Positions 24,702 to 33,776 of a stretch of DNA of 64,000 nucleotides are shown here, in pieces. Both the position numbers and the translations under genes were made by a program. Within the stretch, counting starts at the first letter, position 1; every line of letters begins with the position of its first letter. The notes beneath the pieces were generated by a model. It was not told the DNA's origin. It ran no database searches and saw nothing but the letters and a program-made list of their open reading frames with translations. Source of the stretch: Chloracidobacterium sp. Lineage in GTDB: Bacteria > Acidobacteriota > Blastocatellia > Pyrinomonadales > Pyrinomonadaceae. The DNA lies in assembly GCA_016711345.1 (NCBI GenBank), contig JADJTD010000001.1, positions 3,660,001 through 3,724,000 on the forward strand. Reading direction: 5' to 3'.

Positions 24702-26528
24702 ATGACTTTATGTAACAAATGCGGCTCCGAGATTGCTGCGGATCAACTTGCGTGCCCGCTCTGCGGAGCTGTAATTGAACTTCCGTTTTCGCGTCCCGTT
24801 ATATCCGACTTTGACAGCACCCTCAGCATGCCGTTTCCCGAAAATACAAAACCTGAATCAGACACATCAAAATCTGAATTTGGTGAAGAGACGATCGAAG
24901 ATCCGACCAGTACAGAAGCCGCTGTAAACGCAAAAACTCTCGAATCAGAAAATTTTGAAGAGTTTGTATCACCTTCGATCGAATTGTCGTCTAGCGATCT
25001 TATCCCTGATCAAACGCAGGAAGAAAAGATCATAACCAACGACATTGGACCTTCGGATGAAATTCATGGCGCTGAGGTTGATCTTGTCGTTGAAACTGCG
25101 GTTACGGGCTTATCCGCTTCGAATGATGATAGCGAGGTCGGAAAGACCTCCGGCCTAAAGCCCCTGATCGCGGGCATAATTTTAAATTCTCGATATGAGA
25201 TCGTTCGTAAGATTGGCGGCGGCGGCATGGGAGCGGTTTATCTCGCACATGACCGAAACCTCGGCGGCATTGAAAGGGCCGTTAAGGAAATGATCCAATC
25301 GACGATCGAGGAGGAGCAGCAAAGGAAGGCCATCGAAGATTTCAAACGCGAGTCCACGATACTTTCAACTCTCGATCATCCATCTATACCGACGATCTAC
25401 GATTATTTTTTTGACGAAGGCGAGAGTCGTTTTTATCTCGTCATGAAATATATCGGAGGCGGCGACCTCGCAGCCCGATTGCGAACAACTCCCGGCGGGC
25501 GGATCGATGAAAAAACTATTACTGAATGGGCTTTACAGATCGTTGATGTTCTATCGTACCTTCACACGCTGCCTACGACTATTGTTTATCGCGATCTCAA
25601 ACCATCGAACCTGATGATCGACGAGAAAACGGGCAGGATCATGCTTATTGATTTCGGCATTGCCCGTTCAATAGATCAAGGACGCGAACATGGCGTAACA
25701 GCAGTCGGAACGATGGGCTATGCTCCGCCGGAACTGTTCAGCGGCAACGTCGAACCGCGTTCCGATATTTACAGCCTTGGTTCGACGATGTTTCATTTGC
25801 TGACGGGAGCCGATCCGCAGAATAATCCCTTGCTGATCTTTGATTTCCAAAAAAACCCGCGGCCGCGACAGATAAATCCGCAGCTCTCAGATCAGATGGA
25901 GCGTATCTTGATGCGGTGTGTTGAATATAATGCGGACGCCCGATTTTCGAGTGCGGCAGAGATGCAGCACATCTTGTCGCAACATCTTGAGAATCTGAAA
26001 ACAGGCAGCGTCACTTACGGAGTAACAGAAATTCCCGAGGCCGTGAGCCTCGCATATCAAAATGTCTTTTGCGGATTTTGCGGCCAGCGAATTGTTGCGA
26101 CCGATCTTTTTTGCGCATTTTGCGGAGCCAAACAACCAATAGCGCAGCGCGGCGTCCACTCGGAGATCTACGGGCGAACAGCTCTGACTGCAAAGTTGTT
26201 TATTGATGGCACAAGTGAGTTAGACGCACCGGTTTTTTCTATTGAGAAGAATGACACGCTGCTTGGGAGAAGGGATCCGGTTTCTAATATTTTCCCTGAG
26301 GTAGATCTATCCAGATTTGATCCACAGACAAAGATCTCTCGCCAGCATGCCCGTATTTGGCGCGATGGCGGAAATTTCTTACTAGAAGATCTCGGTTCTT
26401 CTAATGGCACGACGGTTTTGTCAGGTAACAGCGATTCAGTTCGCCTAATGCCGCGTCAGCCGCATGCATTAACGAACGGCGATAAAATTCGTATCGGAGA
26501 TACTACGTTACATTTTCTAGTTGGATGA
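24702..26528 (+). CDS. Ser/Thr protein kinase with zinc ribbons and FHA domain
   Basis: 608 aa, cytoplasmic, no transmembrane helix. Order: zinc ribbon (Cys4, 7, 18, 21); acidic disordered linker to about 155; Hanks-type kinase at about 164-430; second zinc ribbon (CGFCGQ, CAFCGA near 457-475); FHA domain at about 510-605. Kinase motifs: GGGGMG loop at 172-177, catalytic Lys195 in AVKEM, catalytic loop VYRDLKPSN (Tyr replaces the usual His of HRD), DFG at 317-319, GTMGYAPPE and SDIYSLG. The FHA repeats that of the previous gene (KISRQHARIWRDG, LEDLGSSNGTTV). ATG 24702 was preferred to the TTG at 24690. Confidence 0.94.
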   Translation: MTLCNKCGSEIAADQLACPLCGAVIELPFSRPVISDFDSTLSMPFPENTKPESDTSKSEFGEETIEDPTSTEAAVNAKTLESENFEEFVSPSIELSSSDLIPDQTQEEKIITNDIGPSDEIHGAEVDLVVETAVTGLSASNDDSEVGKTSGLKPLIAGIILNSRYEIVRKIGGGGMGAVYLAHDRNLGGIERAVKEMIQSTIEEEQQRKAIEDFKRESTILSTLDHPSIPTIYDYFFDEGESRFYLVMKYIGGGDLAARLRTTPGGRIDEKTITEWALQIVDVLSYLHTLPTTIVYRDLKPSNLMIDEKTGRIMLIDFGIARSIDQGREHGVTAVGTMGYAPPELFSGNVEPRSDIYSLGSTMFHLLTGADPQNNPLLIFDFQKNPRPRQINPQLSDQMERILMRCVEYNADARFSSAAEMQHILSQHLENLKTGSVTYGVTEIPEAVSLAYQNVFCGFCGQRIVATDLFCAFCGAKQPIAQRGVHSEIYGRTALTAKLFIDGTSELDAPVFSIEKNDTLLGRRDPVSNIFPEVDLSRFDPQTKISRQHARIWRDGGNFLLEDLGSSNGTTVLSGNSDSVRLMPRQPHALTNGDKIRIGDTTLHFLVG

Positions 26529-26547
26529 CGATAATTAACGCTTAGTT

Positions 26548-27048
26548 ATGGAATACGCCGTGCAGCCGGAGGAACTTTCAAGTACCATATTTCAAATGGA
26601 AGAGCCAGTCCAAATTTTTGCCAATCAGGTAAGTGCCCCGTTCTATTTGCGGTGTGCTGCACTTTTTGTCGATTATATGCTTTTGCTGGCTCCGCCAATA
26701 GTAGTGCTTGTTTCTGGAAGATCCTTTGGCGAAATTATAGGCAGCAGTGGTATATCAAGTTTTGCCTGGTATGTTGTCCTTATCTTGTGGTTGATCAATT
26801 TTCTAGCGTTTCCTTTATTTTCCGGTCAAACCTTTGGGAAAATGCTCGCTGGCATCACGATGGTCAAGACCGATGGATCTCCGGTGAGGCTCGGTAATTT
26901 GATACGAAGAAATGTCGTCGGTTATTTACTGACAGCCCTTACCTTTGGGCTGGGATTTCTGCTCGCGGTCGTTAATAAAAGCGGCCGTTCGCTGCACGAT
27001 TTTATTGGCGGAACGATAGTTGTTCAGGGTCGTAGGAAACGCGTCTAG
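26548..27048 (+). CDS. RDD family membrane protein
   Basis: 166 aa with three to four hydrophobic helices. The RDD signature is visible as FYLRCAALFVDYMLL (Arg..Asp..), and FGKMLAGITMV and GRSLHDFIGGTIVV are the other family blocks. RDD proteins are poorly understood; some act as ion antiporters. It stands between kinase and phosphatase genes with gaps of 19 and 2 nt, so it may be the membrane target or anchor of the pathway. Confidence 0.9.
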   Translation: MEYAVQPEELSSTIFQMEEPVQIFANQVSAPFYLRCAALFVDYMLLLAPPIVVLVSGRSFGEIIGSSGISSFAWYVVLILWLINFLAFPLFSGQTFGKMLAGITMVKTDGSPVRLGNLIRRNVVGYLLTALTFGLGFLLAVVNKSGRSLHDFIGGTIVVQGRRKRV

Positions 27049-27050
27049 AT

Positions 27051-28709
27051 ATGGCTGAATTGCTCATCAATCATTCAAACGGAGCTTCGGACAAGTTTCC
27101 GCTGACTCGCCTGCGTGTGACGATCGGACGTTCGGCACGAAGTGAGATCTGTATTCCGGATGCGTTTGCCTCAAGGCTCCATGCAGAAGTCAGGCAAGAA
27201 GGTGATTCGTTCTGGCTCCACGATCTTGGGTCGGCAAATGGCACGCGTTACAACGGTGTTCCGGTAAAAGAACCGCTTCGATTGCACTCCGGCGGCGAGA
27301 TACAGATCGGTGAAACAAAGATCGTATTTAACGACAATGGCCAACCGTTGAAGAACATAAGTTCGACATTAATTGCCGACAGCACTCAAGCCCTGGACCC
27401 TTCTAATACGGTCTCATTAGCGACCAGAAAAAATCCTACGACCGATATCTTGGATTCTTCGTTATCGAGTCGTACCGACCTTCTCGGCTTGATAAGCAAG
27501 GTTGGCGTCGCTCTTCTTTCGTCCAGCGGCCTTGACGAGACTTTGAATCAAGTGGCTTCGCTTGTGTTTCAAGCCGTGCCTGCCGAACGGGTCATCATCA
27601 TGCTTCGTGACGATAAATCGAAAGAGGGCATGGAGATCAAGGTTGCCCGCACGCGAGGAGTTGATGAGCCGATAAGCGAAGTCCGAATTAGCCGAACAAT
27701 TATGAACGAGGTTGTCGAGAATGGAAAATCCGTTCTTACATCCGACGCGCAACAGGATCCAAAATTTGCAAGCCAAACGCTCATATTGCAAGGGATTCGC
27801 TCGGTGTTGGCAGTTCCGTTGAGTGTCAACGAATTTGATGTTTTTGGAATAATCTACGTGGATTCACCCACCCATTCAGCGACATTCAATACAGAGCATC
27901 TCGATATTCTTACCACTTTAGCGTCAGTTGCGGCAATTCGGGTTGAAAATGCGAGCCTTCTCGATGAACGCATAAACCGGGAAAGAATGGAACGCGAACT
28001 CGAACTGGCAACAGAGATCCAGCAGCGTTTTCAACCTTCAGGGCCGCCCGTCATCGATGGTTACGAATTTCAGGGCATTTCGTTTTCGTGTTATGAGATC
28101 GGTGGCGACTATTACGATTTCATCCCCTGTAACGATGGATCTATGCTCATCGCTCTCGGTGATGTGTCGGGCAAAGGAACGGCTGCGGCATTGCTGATGT
28201 CGAGTCTGCATGCCGCAATTCATGGACAGGTTGCCGCAAAAACACCGCTGGTCGGAGCCATTGTCTCAGTAAACCAATATTTGACAGAAAACACACCGAC
28301 CAATCGTTTTGTGACTCTTTTTGTTGCTGAGCTTGAGCCGGTAACCGGGAAATTGACGTATATTAATGCCGGCCATAATCCGCCTTTGATCGGTCGAGCA
28401 GACGGCACCGTAGAACAACTATCCTCCGGTGGACTACCGCTTGGCCTTATGCCTATGGCAGAATATGAAGTCGGTGAAGTTGCCCTTAATTCTGGTGACG
28501 TACTCATTATATATTCCGACGGTGTATCTGAGGCAAATAACCTCGCCGAGGAAGAATTTGGCCTCGATCGCCTAACAAATGTACTCAAGGCCAATCTTCG
28601 AAACACTGCATCCGGCATTCGCGATAAAGTAGAGTCAGCTCTTTCCGCATTTACCGGAACCGCACCCGCAAATGACGATATCACGCTCGTGATCGTCAAA
28701 AAGCTCTAA
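27051..28709 (+). CDS. FHA-GAF-SpoIIE type protein phosphatase
   Basis: 552 aa, soluble. FHA domain at residues 1-95 (RVTIGRSARS, SRLHAEVRQ, HDLGSANGTRYNG); GAF domain at about 145-305 (VILMLRDD-like sheet, SVLAVPLSV); a short coiled stretch RERMERELELATEIQQRF; then the PPM/SpoIIE phosphatase at about 340-550 with GGDYYDF, ALGDVSGKGTAAALLM, INAGHNPPLIG and FSDG-equivalent IYSDGVSEA, all metal-binding Asp present. This is the RsbU plan: it would remove phosphate from Ser/Thr proteins, countering the kinase two genes upstream. Confidence 0.94.
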   Translation: MAELLINHSNGASDKFPLTRLRVTIGRSARSEICIPDAFASRLHAEVRQEGDSFWLHDLGSANGTRYNGVPVKEPLRLHSGGEIQIGETKIVFNDNGQPLKNISSTLIADSTQALDPSNTVSLATRKNPTTDILDSSLSSRTDLLGLISKVGVALLSSSGLDETLNQVASLVFQAVPAERVIIMLRDDKSKEGMEIKVARTRGVDEPISEVRISRTIMNEVVENGKSVLTSDAQQDPKFASQTLILQGIRSVLAVPLSVNEFDVFGIIYVDSPTHSATFNTEHLDILTTLASVAAIRVENASLLDERINRERMERELELATEIQQRFQPSGPPVIDGYEFQGISFSCYEIGGDYYDFIPCNDGSMLIALGDVSGKGTAAALLMSSLHAAIHGQVAAKTPLVGAIVSVNQYLTENTPTNRFVTLFVAELEPVTGKLTYINAGHNPPLIGRADGTVEQLSSGGLPLGLMPMAEYEVGEVALNSGDVLIIYSDGVSEANNLAEEEFGLDRLTNVLKANLRNTASGIRDKVESALSAFTGTAPANDDITLVIVKKL

Positions 28710-28725
28710 CAGTCGTTAAAACTTG

Positions 28726-28755
28726 TTGACCGCGGACCTGCTTTTGCAATAAAAT
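28726..28755 (+). promoter_or_regulatory. Possible sigma70 promoter for HD-GYP gene
   Basis: TTGACC at 28726-28731 and TAAAAT at 28750-28755 with an 18-nt spacer, in the 78-nt gap before the HD-GYP start. It could give the last two genes separate expression. Confidence 0.5.
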
Positions 28756-28787
28756 TGTATAGGCTTGTTATCACAGGCCGTCCCGCC

Positions 28788-30596
28788 ATGCCTCCTGAAA
28801 AGCGAAAAGTCAGCCTAATTTATTTTGTTACCGCTACGCTCTTGCTTGTCGGGCTGGTTCCGCTTGTCCTAACAGGCTGGATTTTGTCCGATAAGAGCGG
28901 GCGAGAATTACGAGCGGCTGAAAATCGATATCAGATCCAACTCGTTCAGGAAAAGGCCCGGCAGATCGAGATGTTCGGCAAACGTTTTGGTGACCTTGTT
29001 TCGAGTATTTCGGTCGCTCTTGAATTATCAAATGATGTTTCGATCGTCTCGTCTCCTCAAACCGAACTAAAACTTGGTTCTATTCTCAGAGAAAATCCGG
29101 ATCTTCTTGCACTTCATGTAAAACCATCTACTGGTGAATCGCTTTCAGTATTTCGCTCGGAAACGATAAACAAGATCGATGTCGAATCAATTTCTGACGA
29201 GGTCGCTTGGCGTTCAGATGACGAGAAACTTGAGATCGGCGTTCCCAAAAAGATCCCATCTAGCGGCGAAACCACTATGGCATTTGGTTCCACCGTAAAA
29301 ATAGACGGTGAGAACGCGGCGGAGGTCGTGGCGATCGTATCGCTACGTGATATTCAGCGAAGTGTTGTCGGCATGGTTCCATCACGCGAAGAAGATCTAT
29401 GGAACTCAGGTTTGCCGATAATCTTCGTTGTCGATCAAACCGGTGCAGCCGTCTTTCACCCAGATCAAACTCTTGTGTCTGAGCGAAGGTCGCTTGGCGA
29501 TCTCAAGATCGTCGGCGAATGGCTCGAAGCCGGAGAAACTGTTCAATCTGCACTCGTGCCTTTCACTGCGGAATTTCATGGCAAAAAGCATGAGATGATC
29601 GGAGCATACTCCACCGTCAACCTTGGTAAAAACACACAATTAGGCGTCATCACGATGCAGGATGAAAGCAAGGCTCTCGCGTCGGTCGGCGAGATGCGTG
29701 CACAGACATGGCTGATCAGTATGATCTTTGCGGTGTGTGCTTTGGTCGTCGGCTTTATCGGTGCCCGATTTATGACTGCCCCGCTCACTCGACTTGTTAG
29801 CGCCGCGAAAAAGATCGGTGCAGGTGATTTCACTACCAGAGTCGAAACCGGAAATTTGACCGAGATCGGAACGTTGGGCGAAACGTTCAACGTCATGACC
29901 GACAAGATCGAAGAGCAGATCAATAGCTTGGCCAAGGCTGCGCAGGAAAATCACGAACTGTTTGTCGGCACTGTCAAAGCCCTTGCTACGGCGATCGATG
30001 GAAAAGACAAATACACACGCGGTCATTCCGAACGGGTCGCTCGTATTTCAGTTGCGATGGGCAAACGTCTTGGAATGGACGAGAAAGAACTCGAAACACT
30101 TCGAATGAGTGCCCTGCTGCACGATGTGGGCAAGATCGCGATCGATGACTCCATTCTAAAAAAATCTGCCGCACTGACCGATGCCGAGTACGAAATAATG
30201 AAAACGCATCCTCAACGTGGTTACAAGATAATGTCGCAAATTCCGGGTATGGACGCTTACCTTCCGGGAATGTACATGCATCACGAAATGGTCAACGGCA
30301 AAGGTTATCCGCAAGGATTGACCGGCGATCAGATTCCGCTGCAGGCGAAGATCGTTTCTGTCGCAGACACCTTTGACGCTATGACAATTGACCGGCCTTA
30401 TTCGAAAGGCATGGACCTACCGTCTGCATTGGAGCGGCTAAGAAGTTTCGTCGGCACGCGTTATCAAGGCGAAGTCGTCGAAGCTCTCGTTGACGCCTGT
30501 AATTCCGGCGAAGTTGCTAACGGCATCGTTCGTCAGATGGCCGAAAAGCGTGCGGCCAATGAAGAAGCAAAAATTTCCGCCAAATTAGTGGCATAG
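28788..30596 (+). CDS. Membrane sensor with HAMP and HD-GYP phosphodiesterase domain
   Basis: 602 aa from the ATG at 28788. First helix at about 8-35, extracytoplasmic sensor-like region to about 305, second helix near 308-330, HAMP at about 330-385 (PLTRLVSAAKKIGAGDFTTR), then HD-GYP at about 395-590. HDVGK at 445-449 and the GYP signature NGKGYP near 503-508 are complete, so c-di-GMP hydrolysis is likely. The SAERV-like HSERVAR and VADTFDAMT blocks are present. It ends 4 nt before the next gene. Confidence 0.93.
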   Translation: MPPEKRKVSLIYFVTATLLLVGLVPLVLTGWILSDKSGRELRAAENRYQIQLVQEKARQIEMFGKRFGDLVSSISVALELSNDVSIVSSPQTELKLGSILRENPDLLALHVKPSTGESLSVFRSETINKIDVESISDEVAWRSDDEKLEIGVPKKIPSSGETTMAFGSTVKIDGENAAEVVAIVSLRDIQRSVVGMVPSREEDLWNSGLPIIFVVDQTGAAVFHPDQTLVSERRSLGDLKIVGEWLEAGETVQSALVPFTAEFHGKKHEMIGAYSTVNLGKNTQLGVITMQDESKALASVGEMRAQTWLISMIFAVCALVVGFIGARFMTAPLTRLVSAAKKIGAGDFTTRVETGNLTEIGTLGETFNVMTDKIEEQINSLAKAAQENHELFVGTVKALATAIDGKDKYTRGHSERVARISVAMGKRLGMDEKELETLRMSALLHDVGKIAIDDSILKKSAALTDAEYEIMKTHPQRGYKIMSQIPGMDAYLPGMYMHHEMVNGKGYPQGLTGDQIPLQAKIVSVADTFDAMTIDRPYSKGMDLPSALERLRSFVGTRYQGEVVEALVDACNSGEVANGIVRQMAEKRAANEEAKISAKLVA

Positions 30597-30600
30597 AACT

Positions 30601-32334
30601 ATGAGCATGGAGCAGCAACAAGAAACGTGGCAGATCGAGGCTAACGGCCAAGTCTACGATACAAGTTTTGAAGAATTGACAACGTTGATCGATCGCGGTG
30701 ATCTGCTGCGTATGGACCGTGTTCGCAAAGGCAACCTGCGTTGGATCGAAGCAGGTAAAGTTCCCTCGCTGCTCGCGGTCTTTAATGCAAAAGAAGGCGA
30801 TCAGCCTGCGAAGCCTGTTATCACTTTAACAAAGCTCGGACCGCCTGTATTTCCAGGCCAGCAAACTTCAAAAGTAGTCAACGCTTTACCGGCACAAGCG
30901 GTTGATCCAATGCCGAACGCCGAGCCCTCATGTTCGATGCATGATGATATTCCGGCGACTTATCAATGCGGCACATGCTTTAGTAACTTCTGCAAGACCT
31001 GTCCTAAATCTTACGGCGGCACCGTTAAGATCTGCCCTTACTGCGGTGCGATGTGCGAATCGCTGGCAAAGGTCGAAGCGGCTCGTGTCGAATCCGTTAA
31101 TTATGCGGCAGCCTTGGGCAACGGTTTTGGCTTTGGCGATCTTATCAATGCACTTGCTTATCCCCTAAAGTTCAAAACTAGCCTTGTCCTCGGAGCGGTA
31201 CTGTATATGTTTTGCTCGTTAGGGCAAGGAGCAGCGGGCTTTGGCAGCATCTTTTTGATCGGTGCCGGTCTAATAAGCTATATGCTCGCCAATACTCTCG
31301 TTTTTGGTGTTCTATCGAACACGGTCGAGAATTTTGCTCAGGGCAAGATCGGCGAGAATTTCATGCCTTCGTTTGACGATTTTTCGATCTGGGAAGATGT
31401 CGTCCAACCGTTCTTCCTGAGCATCGGAGTTTATATTTCGTCATTCGGGCCTCTTCTGCTTTTGATGATCGTCGCATTCTTTTTTGTGACGAGTTCGGTA
31501 TCAAATGAACTGAACAGCATTCAATCCGACGCCGCACAGACCGTCGCACCACAACTTCCCCTCGCGGCGAAAGCGAACCAGCAAACTCAAACCGTCAACG
31601 AACTGCTCAATCGAACCAAGGAAGCCCAAAAGCGCCGCATGGAGCAGATCGAAAAAGAAACGGAAGAAGCATACTCATACGATCCGAATTTTATGCCCGG
31701 AGAGTCTAGCTCGATCGCTCCGGAAGCTGAAGCCTTTAACCGCCAACAACAACTCGCGAACCAAACTCAGAATAATGCCGCCGGCAATTCGCCGGAAAAC
31801 GGTTCGCCGCCGGTTGTTGACGACAGCGAAGAAATGGTGATGCGTGCCAACCAAATTATTCAAGACACGCGAAAGGCACAGCTCGAAGCCGCTGTTGGCA
31901 AAGCTCCTGACACCATTGCGAAGGAGCGTTCCGCATTGTTGTCAACAATACTTGGTTACGGCGCACTCTTTCTGCTTGTCGGCGGCGTGTGCCTGCTTTG
32001 GGGATTGTTCTACTTCCCTGCAGCGTGTGCGGTCGCGGGCTACACACAATCATTTGCAGCCACCGTCAATCCTCTCGTCGGGCTCGACACCATCAAACGC
32101 CTCGGCCTCGATTACGTCAAGATCCTGCTGATGTGCCTCGTGATAGTAATAATTTCCGGCATCATCAGCGGCATTCTAGGCGTGGTCTTCTTCGCATTCG
32201 ATATGCCCGGCGTCGGCAACATGCCCGCAAAAGCCATCGGCAGCCTGTTTGGATTCTACTTCGCAGTGGTATTCTCATGCATCCTCGGCTTTGCGATGTT
32301 CAAAGCATCAGACAGGCTCAAATTGCCATCGTAA
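30601..32334 (+). CDS. GYF/B-box-like/Yip1-type membrane protein
   Basis: 577 aa. The N-terminal 60 residues fit a GYF_2-type domain (WQIEANGQVYDTSFEELTTL). A Cys/His cluster at about 105-145 (CSMHDDIPATYQCGTCFSNF, CKTC, CPYCGAMC) resembles a B-box zinc finger. The rest is membrane-embedded in two blocks (about 190-300 and 440-570), like Yip1/DUF4013 proteins, joined by a Gln/Glu-rich cytoplasmic loop of about 130 residues. Last gene of the signalling operon. Its final codons (AGGCTCAAATTGCCATCG) are duplicated at 33143. Confidence 0.8.
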   Translation: MSMEQQQETWQIEANGQVYDTSFEELTTLIDRGDLLRMDRVRKGNLRWIEAGKVPSLLAVFNAKEGDQPAKPVITLTKLGPPVFPGQQTSKVVNALPAQAVDPMPNAEPSCSMHDDIPATYQCGTCFSNFCKTCPKSYGGTVKICPYCGAMCESLAKVEAARVESVNYAAALGNGFGFGDLINALAYPLKFKTSLVLGAVLYMFCSLGQGAAGFGSIFLIGAGLISYMLANTLVFGVLSNTVENFAQGKIGENFMPSFDDFSIWEDVVQPFFLSIGVYISSFGPLLLLMIVAFFFVTSSVSNELNSIQSDAAQTVAPQLPLAAKANQQTQTVNELLNRTKEAQKRRMEQIEKETEEAYSYDPNFMPGESSSIAPEAEAFNRQQQLANQTQNNAAGNSPENGSPPVVDDSEEMVMRANQIIQDTRKAQLEAAVGKAPDTIAKERSALLSTILGYGALFLLVGGVCLLWGLFYFPAACAVAGYTQSFAATVNPLVGLDTIKRLGLDYVKILLMCLVIVIISGIISGILGVVFFAFDMPGVGNMPAKAIGSLFGFYFAVVFSCILGFAMFKASDRLKLPS

Positions 32335-32344
32335 GTGATCATCG
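32314..32344 (+). repeat. 31-bp direct repeat, left copy
   Basis: AGGCTCAAATTGCCATCG followed by T-AAGTG-A-TCATCG. The same 31 bases with two differences occur at 33143-33173. The left copy includes the stop codon of the Yip1-type gene. Confidence 0.85.
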
Positions 32345-32411
32345 TCGAACGTCTCCACCGTGTTATCACCATCCGCGAGGCCGCATTGAAAAAGACGAAC
32401 GGTTGAAATGA
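32338..32411 (+). pseudogene. 3' fragment of a MacB-type ATPase gene
   Basis: These bases align with the last 75 nt of the ATPase gene at 21469-22209 (minus strand) with only about ten differences, one of them a single-base deletion after CATCCGCGA, and end at the same stop position after GAACGGTTGAAA. Identity extends through synonymous sites, so the copy is recent. No other part of the gene is nearby. Confidence 0.8.
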
Positions 32412-32423
32412 GTTTTGAGAAAT

Positions 32424-32993
32424 TCAAAACTGCGCAAAGATATCGAAGTCGTGTGCGGTTGCTATTATTGGAATGTCTTTATCGCGAACACCTTTCAGAG
32501 CGGATTCTATAAGCGCCATGAACTTGCATAAAACCAATAGCTCGGCGATCTCATAAGGCGTCTCAAAAACGTCATCTTTCCAAAGTTCGTTTCGATGATA
32601 TTGTTCAAATGCTGTCTGGACGCTTTCGAGTCCATGTAAAACGACTTTCGGCCAATCTGTTGAACGCCAATCGCATAACCAGTCTGCGTCTGTTTGTATG
32701 TCAGAATATTCATCGTAGCCAAATAGATCGAAATACCAGCAGTCAGGATTGATATCGAAACCGTTCATTTCCAAGTAAACAGCCTTGAGCTCAAATCTGG
32801 ACTGACAATCTTTTATAAACTCATTTATTTCCGACAGTATATCAGACGCTGAATTACTGAAATCCGCGCCGATCAATTCAATAAAGTGCGGGTGTTTTTC
32901 TTGTGCCAACAGATATTCAAGATGTTCCACTGCACCGGCAATATCGGTAGTTCGAATCTTGGCGTTGATTGCGTCCCAAAGGATTGTATCCAT
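32424..32993 (-). CDS. Unknown acidic cytosolic protein in a repeat-flanked cassette
   Basis: 189 aa, not recognised. No signal peptide or membrane helix; Asp/Glu and Trp are frequent (CWYFDLFGYDEYSDIQ, DWLCDWRSTDWPKVVLHG), with a helical start (AVEHLEYLLAQEKHPHFIEL). Composition is AT-richer than the neighbours. The gene lies wholly within the 829-bp stretch bordered by 31-bp direct repeats, opposite to the operon upstream. This size, acidity and position would suit an immunity or antitoxin-like protein, but nothing in the sequence proves it. Confidence 0.65.
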   Translation of the reverse strand: MDTILWDAINAKIRTTDIAGAVEHLEYLLAQEKHPHFIELIGADFSNSASDILSEINEFIKDCQSRFELKAVYLEMNGFDINPDCWYFDLFGYDEYSDIQTDADWLCDWRSTDWPKVVLHGLESVQTAFEQYHRNELWKDDVFETPYEIAELLVLCKFMALIESALKGVRDKDIPIIATAHDFDIFAQF

Positions 32994-33069
32994 ACAGTTT
33001 GGTGATAATACACTAATTTCGATATTCTCAGCGACTTTTTTTTGCCTAAGCCCGTACGTTAATAAGAAT

Positions 33070-33106
33070 AAGGGCGCTACATTTCAGCGTGGAATGTATC
33101 GTCTTT
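33070..33106. repeat. Dispersed palindrome, copy 2 (degenerate)
   Basis: AAGGGCGCTACATT and AATGTATCGTCTTT pair with three mismatches (two G-U) around a 9-nt loop. Same family as 10381. Confidence 0.65.
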
Positions 33107-33142
33107 TCTTGTTGTCAAAGATCTAAAGAGTTGCAAAAGCCT

Positions 33143-33173
33143 AGGCTCAAATTGCCATCGCAAGTGTTCATCG
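33143..33173 (+). repeat. 31-bp direct repeat, right copy
   Basis: Copy of 32314-32344 with C for T at position 19 and T for A at position 25. Lies just before the end of the convergent secreted-protein gene. Confidence 0.85.
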
Positions 33174-33185
33174 CGATTTCCGCAC

Positions 33186-33701
33186 TCAGCGCGGGTTACA
33201 AAGTTTACGTTGCGATATCCAGGCGTTCATTTCCTCAAGTGAGGAAGAATAGTCCAATCGACTTATTCCAAATTCAGATCGGTTGTATCCGAAGCCAAGT
33301 AGTGCATGACCTATCCCGCAAGAACCACCACGCGATGCGATACAATCCTTTGCCTTGATTAAACCAAGAAATTCACTCACTTCTTTCTCGTATGGAAGGC
33401 TTGTCCGATAGTCTTTAGGTTCGATAGCAATCTGATATACCAAAGCATCGGGGCCCGCAAGTTCTTCTGCAATAACAAGCTTCTTTACAATACAGTTCGG
33501 TAATGTCCAGCGTATAAAAACCCGTGCGTTACCATGATCAAAATACTCCGGGCCAGTTCGCTGAAATGGTTTTGGTTCTCCAAGTAATTTAATAACTTCC
33601 GCGCGAGTTGTTTTGAGAGGAAATATATTGTTCCAGCTGGCTGCCAGACAAGGAATAGCCAGTACGCCTAAACAAAGAACTATTAAAAAAAGCTTCTTCA
33701 T
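33186..33701 (-). CDS. Secreted protein of an acidobacterial LG-P type family, unknown
   Basis: 171 aa, signal peptide at residues 1-20. The mature start WNNIFPLKTTRAEVIKLLGE has the 'PL-x-TTR-x-EV-x-LLG-P' motif common to a group of small exported proteins of unknown function; a related motif occurs at 18.8 kb. The end has two Cys and a Gly-rich part (SRGGSCGIGHALLGFGYNRS). No enzymatic motif. Sits alone between the cassette and the terminase remnant. Confidence 0.65.
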   Translation of the reverse strand: MKKLFLIVLCLGVLAIPCLAASWNNIFPLKTTRAEVIKLLGEPKPFQRTGPEYFDHGNARVFIRWTLPNCIVKKLVIAEELAGPDALVYQIAIEPKDYRTSLPYEKEVSEFLGLIKAKDCIASRGGSCGIGHALLGFGYNRSEFGISRLDYSSSLEEMNAWISQRKLCNPR

Positions 33702-33776
33702 AATAAATACTACGTCGTTGATATTACACCAATTTCGTTCTTATCAATGAGAATTGTCTTCTACGTCCCAGAATTT

